A stretch of DNA of 46,471 bases from Planctomycetota bacterium (GTDB taxonomy: Bacteria; Planctomycetota; Phycisphaerae; Sedimentisphaerales; Anaerobacaceae): assembly GCA_014384025.1 (NCBI GenBank), contig JACNGQ010000174.1, positions 1 to 46,471 of the forward strand. The letters are read 5' to 3'. Below the pieces are notes generated by a model that saw only the letters and a program-made list of their open reading frames with translations, was not told the DNA's origin and did not search any database. The position numbers and the translations under genes were made by a program. Shown here in pieces: positions 17,207 through 26,892 of the stretch (positions are counted from its first letter, which is position 1; every line of letters starts with the position of its first letter).

Positions 17207-20011
17207 ATGAAAAAAATACAGTTTGTTCTTGGCCTGATCGCAGTCTTATCGTCGGCAGGCAGTGCACAGCAGAATCATATCGTGATAGAGAACGCACACG
17301 TGCGATACACCATATCTTCAGAGGGGAAGAACCTTACATTTGTCGACCGCGCATCGGGAATTGATTATCTCAGACGCGATACACCTTCAGCTTGCGCACT
17401 GGTCCGGTGTAGTGGGGTGGAATACCCTGCAACTTCAGTCTTTTTGGCTAATGGCCGTTTGACTATCGAGTTCAGCGAGGCGAATGCCAAAGCAGTTCTC
17501 CATGTTGAATCTCGGGACTCATATATCCGCGTGGCACTTGAGTCGATGAGCGGTGATAATATCGAATCGCTCCTGTTCCTGAATATACCGCTTACTTTAA
17601 AGGGTCGGCCCGACGAGTCATTCGGATCGTGCGCTCTGTCTCTTAATCTCATCACGCGGGTAACCCAACTGCCCGCACTTCAGACAAGTTTACAGGCATC
17701 ATGCTATGACAAGTTTGGCATGAAAGGGGCCAAGGTTGCGATTGTAGCGATGCCAATGGAGAAGATGCTAACGGCTCTCAAGCAGGTTTTAACCGACGCC
17801 GACGAAATGCCGCACTGTACAGTCGCCGGGCCGTGGGCACATGATGTCCCGTTTAACCACGGCTCATATCTGTTCAATTTCGGCTCGCTTACGGAATCAA
17901 ATGTGGACGAATGGATAGCGATGGCCAAGAGCCTTGGGGTGACTCAGATCGACCATCACGGCGGAGGGCGATTTTTCCGATTCGGCGATTTCGTTCTAAA
18001 TCAACAGAAATGGCCAAAAGGGTGGGATACTTACCGTAGTATTGTAAAACGCCTGCACGATGCCGGTATCGGGTCTATTTTCCATACCTATGCATTTTTC
18101 ATCGACAAGCAGTCAAAGTATGTTACTCCAGTTCCTGATAGACGGCTTGATGCCTTTCGAACCTTCACTATTGCTGAAGCCATTGATCCCAATGCCGTGG
18201 AAATTACAGTCAATGAATCCACACATGGCATGAACACCGTTACCGGTTTTTTCGAGCACAACAGTGTCATACTCCATATCGGTGATGAGCTGATTACCTT
18301 CGGCGCTGTGAGCCAGGAGCCTCCATGGCGATTCACGAAGGTCCGGCGAGGCGCATTCGGAACAAAGACGGCAGCCCATAAGAAAGGGGCGAAGGCCCGT
18401 CATATTAAGGAATGCTTCGGCCTTCTTGTACCGGATCCCAAGTCGTCACTTCTTGAAGAGATTGCGAGGAATCATGCAGACATCGTGAACTCGTGTAACT
18501 TCGACGGAATTTACCTCGACGCTATTGACGGCAGCAGTATCTTGCGAGGCCCGGATGAGTGCTGGTATTGGGCGGACAAATTCGTTTTTGAAATCCAGAA
18601 GCATCTCAAAAAACCAGTGGGTATGGAAATGAGCGCTATGTGGCATCACTTCTGGCAGTACCGAACCCGATGGCAGGCATGGGACTATCCACAACGTGGA
18701 CACAAACGCTTCATTGATATCCACGCTGCCTCTGTTAACAGTGGGCTCCTGCTTCCTCTGCATCTTGGATGGTGGAACTTTCAGCAGTTTAATCCACCGC
18801 AGGTTGAGCCAACCTATCCTGACGTAATCGAGTATCTCGGCGCCAAGCTCATCGGATGGGATGCCGGCATTTCACTTACCGGTGCGATAAATCGTAATCG
18901 TCTTGGTACGGTGCCATTGTTTCGTCGAACAGTGGATATCCTGCGTACATGCGAAGAACTCCGCCAAAGCAACGCATTCGATGAAAAAGTCAGAGCGAAA
19001 TTGCGGGAGCCTGGAAAAGAATTCTCGCTATTTAAGAACAAAAGTGGAAAATGGCGATTCCGCCCGGCTCACTATGACTCACATACGGCCTCATGTTCGG
19101 AGCCATGGACTCTGTCATGGGAAACACAGAATCCCTTCGGTGAGCAACCGGTGAAATTCCGCATTGAGGCTCTTATGTCGGCAGCCGCTTATAATGATCC
19201 ATGTAATATCATTCTGTCCGATTTTTCAGATCCGAACAAGTTAGGGGCACAGCGAGCTGCAGATGGAGTTACTATGTCTTTAGGCAAAGCATCCAATGGA
19301 CCGAAAGAGGCGTTTATTTTCAGTGCAACGAATTCGGGCAAGGTTCCTCGCAACGCTGCATGGGCCAGGCTTGACCGCAAGTTCTCACCCTGTCTCAATC
19401 TAAAAGAGCGTGAGGCAATAGGTGTCTGGATTGATGGGGACGGCCAGGGACAGATCATCGCTGTCCGGCTTGAGAGCCCGCGTCACATTTCCTATGGCGC
19501 AGTGGCGGACCATTATATCACGGTCGATTTCACCGGTCCAAGACTGTTTACACTCGTAGAGACCGAATCGGCCCGTTGGAGCGACTACGTTTGGAACGAC
19601 GGCAAACAGCTCTATAACGTTTACCGTGAGTCCATAGATTTTGGCACTGTTGAATCCTTCAGCATCTGGTACAACAATCTGGCCAGGGACAAAGAAACAA
19701 AGTGTATCCTTGGTCCGATTAAGGCCCTGCCGATGGTTGCCTGTACGCTGAAGAATCCCGTTGTGACTGTCAATGGCAAGGCAATAGTCTTCCCGGTGGA
19801 AATGCAATCGGGTAGTTATTTGGAATTTAATGCAGGCAATGACTGCATACTCTATGGCTCAAAGGGTGAAATGCTTAGCCGGGTGATACCGGACGGCGAG
19901 ATTCCTATGCTTTCTGTGGGAGAGAATCAGGTTCGGTTCTCATGCGATGCAGGAGATGGAACTGCCCCCCGTCTGAAACTTACAGTCATTTCGCACGGTG
20001 AACCTCTTTGA
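17207..20011 (+). CDS. Exported 934-residue protein, probable barrel-type glycosidase
   Basis: I do not recognise the family. Residues 1-20 are a Sec signal ending SSAGSA. Residues ~22-200 are beta-rich, like the N-terminal super-sandwich of clan GH-D/GH31-type enzymes. Residues ~215-590 read as an alternating barrel: TQIDHHGGGRFF, IGSIFHTYAFF, DGIYLDAIDG and HLGWWNFQ are strand-like with acidic or aromatic tips. The DGIYLDAIDG segment is where a catalytic aspartate would lie in a GH27/GH36-like barrel. The last ~300 residues contain a galactose-binding-like module (RLDRKFS, then AVRLESP and VDFTGPR). It is preceded by GGAAGG and lies between an oxidoreductase and a ceramidase-like gene. Its function is inferred only from fold-like patterns and the glycan-rich context. 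Confidence 0.7.
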   Translation: MKKIQFVLGLIAVLSSAGSAQQNHIVIENAHVRYTISSEGKNLTFVDRASGIDYLRRDTPSACALVRCSGVEYPATSVFLANGRLTIEFSEANAKAVLHVESRDSYIRVALESMSGDNIESLLFLNIPLTLKGRPDESFGSCALSLNLITRVTQLPALQTSLQASCYDKFGMKGAKVAIVAMPMEKMLTALKQVLTDADEMPHCTVAGPWAHDVPFNHGSYLFNFGSLTESNVDEWIAMAKSLGVTQIDHHGGGRFFRFGDFVLNQQKWPKGWDTYRSIVKRLHDAGIGSIFHTYAFFIDKQSKYVTPVPDRRLDAFRTFTIAEAIDPNAVEITVNESTHGMNTVTGFFEHNSVILHIGDELITFGAVSQEPPWRFTKVRRGAFGTKTAAHKKGAKARHIKECFGLLVPDPKSSLLEEIARNHADIVNSCNFDGIYLDAIDGSSILRGPDECWYWADKFVFEIQKHLKKPVGMEMSAMWHHFWQYRTRWQAWDYPQRGHKRFIDIHAASVNSGLLLPLHLGWWNFQQFNPPQVEPTYPDVIEYLGAKLIGWDAGISLTGAINRNRLGTVPLFRRTVDILRTCEELRQSNAFDEKVRAKLREPGKEFSLFKNKSGKWRFRPAHYDSHTASCSEPWTLSWETQNPFGEQPVKFRIEALMSAAAYNDPCNIILSDFSDPNKLGAQRAADGVTMSLGKASNGPKEAFIFSATNSGKVPRNAAWARLDRKFSPCLNLKEREAIGVWIDGDGQGQIIAVRLESPRHISYGAVADHYITVDFTGPRLFTLVETESARWSDYVWNDGKQLYNVYRESIDFGTVESFSIWYNNLARDKETKCILGPIKALPMVACTLKNPVVTVNGKAIVFPVEMQSGSYLEFNAGNDCILYGSKGEMLSRVIPDGEIPMLSVGENQVRFSCDAGDGTAPRLKLTVISHGEPL

Positions 20012-20167
20012 TTTAACTGCTGAACTATCTCCTCCACGTCTGTGTTGATGTATGGAATGAATAATCATGCTTGTATGAAAATATCGGGGAAGGTTTAATT
20101 GATTTCTGGCCAATTTCCGGAATTTCTTGTAGGCTGTGTGAGGCTATTTTATGTAAAGGGTGTTTCT

Positions 20168-21577
20168 ATGAAGCGCATATACAAAATCCTGCTTCTCTTG
20201 ACTGCATTTTTGGTTGTCATCACCGGATGTTTTGTGATTCTTGCCGGACCATGGCCCACGTACAAAAGCGGCTTTGAAGATAAGTCCTACTATAAAGAGG
20301 CCATCACTGAAATTGAACGAAATAGAGAACGCTTGTCTCATAGTTCCAACATCGGCCGATTCGAAGCGGGCTGGAGTTCACGTTCTATCACCCCACCAAC
20401 AGGTACTCCCATGGCAGGATTTGGAGACCGCAAAGGCAAACTATCGACTGGTGTGCACGATGAGATTTTTGTCAAGGCACTGGCGGTCAGCGACGGCACG
20501 GACACGGCCGTTATTGTCGGTGCGGATATGCTGATTATCCCCGAGAATGTAGCCGAGCTGGTTCGGGCCCGTGTCTCAAAGCAGACGCCGATTACTGCAA
20601 ATGAAATTCTCTTTAACGCCAGCCACAATCATTCTGGCCTCGGTGGATTTGCCCCCGGATTTGCTTCAAAAGCCTTCAACGGTCCATACAACCCGAATAT
20701 CCCGGTTTTTTTGGCAAGAGCTTTCACAGAAGCCATTGTCGAGGCTTACCGGTCGCTTGAACCGGCAAAAATGGCACATGGCGGGCTGGATGCTCCGGAG
20801 TATATCAGAAATCGCACACGCAGAGACGCCCCGGTGGACAGCGAACTCAGCTATATGCTTGTCGAACAAAAAGACGGAGATCGATGTTTCGTGGTAAGTT
20901 ACTCTGCACATCCGACTATTCTCGGCGCAGACAATATGCAGTTTACCGCCGAATATCCGGGCTTCCTTGTACGCCGTATTACTGAGCGGACAGGCGCCGA
21001 AGCGATTTATCTCGGCGGAGCTGTTGGCAGTATGAGTCCCCGGCCTCCGGATGGAGATAATGCTTTTGAGCGCTGCCGCGCCATGGGTGAAGCGTTGGCG
21101 GACAAAGTTCTGGAAGCGACTGCAGATGTCAAACCGTTCAAAAATAAGGTGGATGTTGCATCCATTGGACTTCCTGTTCAACTGCCGCCTTTTCAATTGC
21201 GTCTTAGTAAAAACTGGCGTGTATCGAAATTCTTGTTTCCAATTCTCGGCATTGATGACGATGGCTGGATGCACGCCCTGCGCATTGGGGATATAGTTTT
21301 GGTGGGAACGCCGGCCGACTATTGTGGAGAAATCAGCATAGACCTGAAATCACGGACGCAAAATCGCATTGATGATCTTTGGGTATTGAGCTTCAACGGT
21401 GACTATGTTGGATATATCTCACCTGACAGGTATTACTACGACAAAGATGAGAAAGGCGGCTACGGATATGAACGGGGCGTCATGTCGTGGATTGGGCCGG
21501 ACCAGGAAGCTTTTACTGTATCGCTCATTATGCATATGATTGATGCCCTATTCCCTGAATCTAACAAGAATCTGTAA
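20168..21577 (+). CDS. Neutral/alkaline ceramidase N-terminal-domain protein
   Basis: A 469-residue exported protein of the neutral/alkaline non-lysosomal ceramidase family (PF04734-like). AGWSSRSITPPTGTPMAGFGDR near residue 45 is the family opening. NASHNHSG carries zinc-ligand histidines, and YSAHPT and YLGGAVGSMSPR follow as further conserved blocks. Only the N-terminal catalytic-type domain is present; full-length ceramidases are ~650-750 residues. The hydrophobic N-terminus contains VVITGC, which fits a lipobox, so it may be a lipoprotein or simply membrane-anchored. The ATG at 20168 has AAAGGG upstream. In many soil and marine bacteria these truncated forms have no proven ceramidase activity, so N-acyl hydrolysis of some amidated glycan or lipid is only a possibility. 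It ends 48 bp from the convergent propeller gene. Confidence 0.85.
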   Translation: MKRIYKILLLLTAFLVVITGCFVILAGPWPTYKSGFEDKSYYKEAITEIERNRERLSHSSNIGRFEAGWSSRSITPPTGTPMAGFGDRKGKLSTGVHDEIFVKALAVSDGTDTAVIVGADMLIIPENVAELVRARVSKQTPITANEILFNASHNHSGLGGFAPGFASKAFNGPYNPNIPVFLARAFTEAIVEAYRSLEPAKMAHGGLDAPEYIRNRTRRDAPVDSELSYMLVEQKDGDRCFVVSYSAHPTILGADNMQFTAEYPGFLVRRITERTGAEAIYLGGAVGSMSPRPPDGDNAFERCRAMGEALADKVLEATADVKPFKNKVDVASIGLPVQLPPFQLRLSKNWRVSKFLFPILGIDDDGWMHALRIGDIVLVGTPADYCGEISIDLKSRTQNRIDDLWVLSFNGDYVGYISPDRYYYDKDEKGGYGYERGVMSWIGPDQEAFTVSLIMHMIDALFPESNKNL

Positions 21578-21625
21578 TAGACTTCCGGCAATTGAAATAT
21601 TTGTGTGTGCTATCTACCTTTTCAG

Positions 21626-24600
21626 TCAGAACTTAGTGAAGATTGCGTGGCGGACGTCACTCATTTTGCCCAGTTCCTTCCAAAAAGTTATGGACTTGAT
21701 GGTAGTGCAGCGGGTAAGTGTAATTGGGCCGGTATATACAGGTGAAAATGTGTTTGGTTCGGTCCCGTCGAGTGTGTAATGTATCCGCCCGATGCCATTG
21801 CGGTCGGCAAGTTCAACTTGCATTGAACTTTCAAAATTCCGTTGAGAGGTTAATATTATTGGTGAACTGTAATAATCTTGCGGGGCAAAAGCCACAGAGC
21901 TTTGGAGTGAGTATCCGCATGTACACCCGGAACTGGATTCCGGCACAAGAATCAAGCCCCCTGCAGGAATTATGTTAAGCCAGCATCCCGGCCGAGTGAC
22001 TTTAGTCAACGGGATTCCTCTGGTGCTTTCGACTTCGATCGGATACATGCGTGGATTTGCCCCTCGACCGTAAAGATAATAGGACGAACCGGTCAGTCCA
22101 CCGCAGCCATTGCCTCCACGATAGACGTAGTATTGCTTCTTCTCGCCGGTATGGAGATCGAAGGCATAAGGCCGCGAATAGATAGTCTGCCCGTTGATTA
22201 CCGGGTGCTGCCATTGTTCGCCGTGTTCACCGCCTGTACCGAATGGTTCTGTCCCGGCAGAATTCAAACCTATGTAATCAGTCTGCCACTTTTCTTCTTC
22301 CGTATCGGCGGCGAAAGCGAACAGACCGTAGTTGACAAGATTGTCCTTGTTGTATGTGCCCGTGAAAAGTATGGTGTTCTCGGCATAATTGAGAAACATG
22401 ATATGTTCGTATGGGAACTGGAAGGGGCGTTGCCATATTTTTACGCCGGTTTCCGCGTCGAGCGCTATAATGAACAGGTCCTTTTCACAGAACTTATCGA
22501 TTCGAAGCCGGCCGTCATCGTCCTTCATTATTTCCGGATTTCGGCATTCTGCGAAATAGATTCGGCCATCACCGACAGTAATGGCACTGTTCATAATCGA
22601 TCCATCTTTGTAGGTCCACCGAACCGTACCGGTGTGCCGGTCCATGGCAAAGAGATAATCACTTACGATAACTGACCTGAAGTCACCTTCCAGTACGTGG
22701 CTTCCGTTATCAGGTTGGCCATGAAAATCCTGTTTGTAAAATGAGGCCCTGACTTTCTGGCCGGTACCTACAAGGCAATCGCCAAGATGGTTCAGGTAAC
22801 CCCAGTCATATTTGTAGTGATCATCCAATTGAGGGGCTTTGAGAGTAACTTTGCGTACACCGGTAGCAACATCGACAGCCCAACACTTCTCCTCGGCAGC
22901 AATATAAACGTATTCGTCGGTGGCCAGCATATGGCCGCTGTCCTTGAGCGCGCCGATACGCCTTGAGTTGGGCACATCAAGCTGCCACAGTTCTGTGCCG
23001 TTATACGCATCAACACAGATGATACCCTCGACAGTGGGAACAAATATGCGTCCGTCCTTCACCAGTGATGACATCGGCCTATGGTGTCGGTCGATTATAG
23101 ATCGGGGCCCGGGCTTGCCAAACCACTGCAGGGCCATCGGCCCACGGAGCTGGTCGCCGCTACAGGCCGTATGGGCGGCATCTGCATAAAGCTGGGCCCA
23201 GTCTCCGCTGCCCAGGAGGGCTCCACGCCTGATGACTGCCCATAATCCATTGTCTCTATTGATTCTCCAACCTGGAATCGTCGCGTCATTGAGCCAATGT
23301 TCAAGGTTGGATGGTTTGAGTTTATTCCTTTTCCTGTCGGTTTCCTTGAATTGGCCGATAATTGCTGCACCGCCACATGGCCTAAGCACGCGATACAACT
23401 CGGTTGCAGATGGGGGCAGTTCGCCCGAGAGCAGTGTACTTTCGGAGACGATTAGGTTAGCAAAATAAGCTGGATATGGAAGCTCATCCAACATGCCGTG
23501 ATGTACAGTAATCCTGGAACCGTAATACCCGGCTCTGTGGAGTTTTTTGCGAGCGGTGATTACTTTCTGAGTATCTTGCTCTACTGCGATAACCTGTAGT
23601 TTCGTGCGTTTGGCGATTTCGTACGCAAGGCGACCTTCCTCACAGCCAAGCACCAGACAATATCCCTGATGTATATTTGCCTCTTCAACGATTTGCTGAG
23701 CTGCCAAAGAGTACATATCAGTCAAGTCGTCCTGAGGATAAGGATCGACTTCAGTTCCTAAATGGACGAGTTCTGGTTTCCCGGTAGATACAGTCGAGCG
23801 ATTGCTGAAGCAGTGAATCGTTCCTTCGTCGGTGCAGACAAATAAGCGGCCATTAGCGACGCTTAATCCGTAGGCATCGCCGTTAACAGGTGAGTTCCAG
23901 GACTCGCGACCGTCGGAAGCACTAAGCGCCACTACTTCATCTTTTCCACCAATAAACAGTGTATTCCCGGCCATAATTAGTGAGTATGGATTATCGCAGG
24001 CGTGTTTCCAGATAAAGCATTGTTCCAGCGATTCTTTGTTTTGTCCCAGGGAAAGTTGGATATTCCGCAAGTCGTCCTTTAATTTGTTTGCCGGGGGGCT
24101 GTTCTTAGCAAGTTTTTTAAGCTGATCGCTAATCTGTTTTTGCCGGCGCTCGAGAGTTATTCTTTGCTTCGAAAGTGCAAGGTATTTCTTTCGATCAAGC
24201 GCTCTCAGCTCTTTCTCCGATTGCATATATGCCATATCATCCTTAACGACCATACGCAACCCGCCAAATGTTGCTATTGTCTCCTTCGTTGTGACATCGG
24301 AGGCATTGAGCTGTTTTGGGCCACGGCCGGGCCCTGTCACGAGAGTGTTTTCTGCTAATAGTGTATAAGCTCCGCCGGCGCTGCCGAATTCCCCTTGGAA
24401 TGTACCGTTTTCACGCGAAAAGGACACAGGGCCTGTCCGGCCAGTCGGTACGTACAGATTTTGAGTCGAAGCGAGCACATAACCTTGTGGCGAGACATCG
24501 AGTTTTTGCTGCCACAGAACCTCCCCATTTTCAGCGTCCAGAGCAAATAAAAAAGCACCCTGAATCGGAAACAGGCCTGCTGCGAAAAACACCTTACCTG

Positions 24601-25174
24601 CATCGACTACTAATCCGGTCCGAACGGGAAACAACGATATCATTCGTCCATTGCCCGGCACCATGCTGTTTTTAGCAGCGACATCAAATTTCCAAATCAA
24701 TGAACCGTTGTCAGTTGAAAGGCAATATACACAGCCATCATCAGATCCAACGTAAAGTTTGTTTTCAGCTACAACAGGTGCCAGTCGGACAGGTCCGGCG
24801 GCAAAGAATACCCATCGCACTTTCCCGGTTTTAGCGTCAAGAGCGTAAACGCTGAAGTCGGCGGAGGAAGCAAAATAGACTGCATCACGTACAACCACTG
24901 CATGAAAGGCACGGTCGTAAATTACGGTTGGTCTTAGTTGGTTGTGGTTGTGCCAGAAGTCCTGGGCGGCTGGTGGCGGCCAGGCAGGTTCAGGTGGGTT
25001 GTTAGACTGGAATCGCCAGCATTCGGAGAGCTCCAGAGGCAATTGTTCTGAGGTTATACCGCTTCGTGATTTGTCGTGGTTATATGTTGGCCAATCATCA
25101 CCCCGGGACACATTGGCTATCAGCAAGGTCATGAAGCTCATCAACGTGAGCAGCCGGTATGTGCTTCTCATCAT
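21626..25174 (-). CDS. Exported PQQ-propeller / methyltransferase / PQQ-propeller fusion
   Basis: A 1182-residue protein. Residues 1-24 are a signal peptide. PQQ-type beta-propeller 1 spans ~28-460, with repeated LDAxxG[KE]xxW blades such as ALDAKTGKVRW and ALDAENGEVLW. An inserted lysine/glutamine-rich coiled coil lies at ~327-385. Residues ~485-650 match a class I SAM methyltransferase: VLGCEEGRLAYEIA is motif I, VIAVEQD gives the ribose-binding acid, then HHGMLDELPY and LYRVLRPCGGAAI. A second propeller (~655-1110) follows, with blades ending W and MDRHTGTVRW. The last ~65 residues (IHYTLDGTEPN, YTGPITL) resemble the chitobiase C-terminal module. The protein has no haem motif. A methyltransferase outside the cytoplasm would lack SAM, so the domain may be a degenerate binding module. 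No good ribosome site was found. Confidence 0.85.
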   Translation of the reverse strand: MMRSTYRLLTLMSFMTLLIANVSRGDDWPTYNHDKSRSGITSEQLPLELSECWRFQSNNPPEPAWPPPAAQDFWHNHNQLRPTVIYDRAFHAVVVRDAVYFASSADFSVYALDAKTGKVRWVFFAAGPVRLAPVVAENKLYVGSDDGCVYCLSTDNGSLIWKFDVAAKNSMVPGNGRMISLFPVRTGLVVDAGKVFFAAGLFPIQGAFLFALDAENGEVLWQQKLDVSPQGYVLASTQNLYVPTGRTGPVSFSRENGTFQGEFGSAGGAYTLLAENTLVTGPGRGPKQLNASDVTTKETIATFGGLRMVVKDDMAYMQSEKELRALDRKKYLALSKQRITLERRQKQISDQLKKLAKNSPPANKLKDDLRNIQLSLGQNKESLEQCFIWKHACDNPYSLIMAGNTLFIGGKDEVVALSASDGRESWNSPVNGDAYGLSVANGRLFVCTDEGTIHCFSNRSTVSTGKPELVHLGTEVDPYPQDDLTDMYSLAAQQIVEEANIHQGYCLVLGCEEGRLAYEIAKRTKLQVIAVEQDTQKVITARKKLHRAGYYGSRITVHHGMLDELPYPAYFANLIVSESTLLSGELPPSATELYRVLRPCGGAAIIGQFKETDRKRNKLKPSNLEHWLNDATIPGWRINRDNGLWAVIRRGALLGSGDWAQLYADAAHTACSGDQLRGPMALQWFGKPGPRSIIDRHHRPMSSLVKDGRIFVPTVEGIICVDAYNGTELWQLDVPNSRRIGALKDSGHMLATDEYVYIAAEEKCWAVDVATGVRKVTLKAPQLDDHYKYDWGYLNHLGDCLVGTGQKVRASFYKQDFHGQPDNGSHVLEGDFRSVIVSDYLFAMDRHTGTVRWTYKDGSIMNSAITVGDGRIYFAECRNPEIMKDDDGRLRIDKFCEKDLFIIALDAETGVKIWQRPFQFPYEHIMFLNYAENTILFTGTYNKDNLVNYGLFAFAADTEEEKWQTDYIGLNSAGTEPFGTGGEHGEQWQHPVINGQTIYSRPYAFDLHTGEKKQYYVYRGGNGCGGLTGSSYYLYGRGANPRMYPIEVESTRGIPLTKVTRPGCWLNIIPAGGLILVPESSSGCTCGYSLQSSVAFAPQDYYSSPIILTSQRNFESSMQVELADRNGIGRIHYTLDGTEPNTFSPVYTGPITLTRCTTIKSITFWKELGKMSDVRHAIFTKF

Positions 25175-25324
25175 ATATTCTCAGCTTAATATGACTACTT
25201 TATTTTTCGGTAGAACACTTGGTTACATAGACAAGTTGTCACATTTCCCTATGGTACTGGATTTCTTTAAGAAAAACAACTATTTGCTGTGTTATCCTCG
25301 CCGGCCATATCCGTTTAATACGAC

Positions 25325-26569
25325 TCAGCGATAAGGCAGGGGTTTCGGATTTAGCCACTGAATTACTCTGTCCTTGATTGCCCAGGCAGTAAAGAAATTG
25401 CCCCTGGGGGTATGATGGCCGTTATAAAAAGGCGCAAGGTACTGATCGATATCTACTCCGTACTTTGTGTAATCTGCGGCGAAAACATCCCGCATATCAA
25501 CGACCGGATAGGCCTTATCTTTTAACCAGTCAACAAAACCCTGGTCAAAACGGGGCTCTCCAGCCAAATGTCTCGCTACATTGCCTTGGCCAAAGGTAAG
25601 CATGATCATAAGTTTTTTCCCGGTATCTTTGGCAAATTCCTGCGCCCAGGTGACAACGTTTTTGGTTGCAAACAAGGCCGCTTCGGTATGAATCTTTTTA
25701 ATCTTTTTCGCTGTCTCGGTATCTGCTATCTTTTCGTCAGGAATTCCAAACGTAACCGCAACAGGATTTATCAGTGTCTCTGAAATATTCTTGCCGCCCC
25801 TGCGTGCGGCCATCACCATCTTCAGGATTGGGTCATCTTTGAAGATTTGCCCCAGGTAATCTTCGTCACAAAGTTTGTAAAGATCTTTAGGCCTCTTCGA
25901 GATGTTCTCTATCTGTTTACAGATTCCATTAGCCACATCTACCCTTAAATGGGGCAGAGTAAATCCGCATCTTGAACCATAACCGAAGCGGATGCTTCGC
26001 CAGGCATCGAGGTTACGGTAGTGATCGTCATCCCATATATTAAGGATGATATATCCGCCTGAAGTTTGCTTTTCGACCTTCAGCATCCGTCTGTAGGCCT
26101 GATAGACACTATGACCGCCGACTCCATAGTTACGAACAGGTTCTTGAATGTGGGCCGCAAGATATTCTTCCCACGTTTCATTATTGTTTGCCTGGCTGCA
26201 ATGTGTGAAACTATTACCATAAGTACGAATACGGCTGGGTCTGCCAGGAAAGTGAATAACTTTGCGGGCACCGTCGGATTCATAGTTATAGAACACCTTA
26301 GAACCGTCAACACCGGTACTGCCTATCGCCTCATGATGGACCCAGCCCAGTTCGGAATCGTATTGAAAAATCTCGCCGGGGCTCTTGTCTCTGGGACCGT
26401 ATTCGCCCGTGATAAAGTCTTCGACCCTCTGACGGCTGGGTATAATCGTTCGAAGATATTCTCTAGTGCGTCTTTCAAAGTCGTCTTCCTGGCCTTTCAA
26501 TACTCCGTCAAGAGATAACACCGCCAAAGAAGTCCCAATCATCTTGCCCAAAAATTCACGTCTCTTCAT
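25325..26569 (-). CDS. Tat-exported SGNH/GDSL-like hydrolase
   Basis: A 414-residue protein starting MKRREFLGK, a twin-arginine-type signal. The start is fixed by GGAGGT 7 bases upstream of the ATG at 26569. SGNH blocks can be followed: TYGNSFTHC with candidate nucleophile S120 (block I), NYGVGGHSVYQA near 148-158 (block II, oxyanion glycine), LNIWDDDH near 170-180, and YNGHHTPRG near 382-390 as block V. The usual block V aspartate is replaced by asparagine (N-G-H-H), so the catalytic dyad may differ. Carbohydrate or glycolipid esterase activity is the expectation for such an exported protein. It lies 150 bp upstream of the propeller fusion gene on the same strand and diverges from the metallophosphoesterase gene. 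Confidence 0.72.
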   Translation of the reverse strand: MKRREFLGKMIGTSLAVLSLDGVLKGQEDDFERRTREYLRTIIPSRQRVEDFITGEYGPRDKSPGEIFQYDSELGWVHHEAIGSTGVDGSKVFYNYESDGARKVIHFPGRPSRIRTYGNSFTHCSQANNNETWEEYLAAHIQEPVRNYGVGGHSVYQAYRRMLKVEKQTSGGYIILNIWDDDHYRNLDAWRSIRFGYGSRCGFTLPHLRVDVANGICKQIENISKRPKDLYKLCDEDYLGQIFKDDPILKMVMAARRGGKNISETLINPVAVTFGIPDEKIADTETAKKIKKIHTEAALFATKNVVTWAQEFAKDTGKKLMIMLTFGQGNVARHLAGEPRFDQGFVDWLKDKAYPVVDMRDVFAADYTKYGVDIDQYLAPFYNGHHTPRGNFFTAWAIKDRVIQWLNPKPLPYR

Positions 26570-26892
26570 TATCTGACCTCCATAACTATACCATCTTCTC
26601 ATTACTTTTATTACGTAGATAATACAATAAAATTGCCGAATAAGAAACCAACAAAACAATAACAAAACATCCCTGTTCATCAAACGAGTGTATAAAATCA
26701 ATCCGTTGGTCTGTCCGGACTAAAAGGGCCGGGCGAAGACAGTGGCTTTTATCTTCTCATAGTGTTATTCCTTGAAATATTAAGGATATGTGATAATCTC
26801 GTGCTATGAAATACACCTTGAAAATATCGATTGAATGGTTATGTCTCAGTTCCTTGGCACACTAATAAGACAGTTTTGAAAAGGAGAGCGCG
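26570..26892. other. Divergent intergenic region, 323 bp
   Basis: It holds no gene I can support. A possible extended -10 TGTGATAAT ends at 26797, with TTGAAA at 26772-26777 but a spacer of only 14 bp, pointing toward the metallophosphoesterase gene. CCTT/AAGG arms flank an AT-rich centre near 26770-26785. An open frame of about 22 codons from TTG 26831 to TGA 26894 overlaps the downstream ATG but lacks a ribosome site. Confidence 0.4.
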
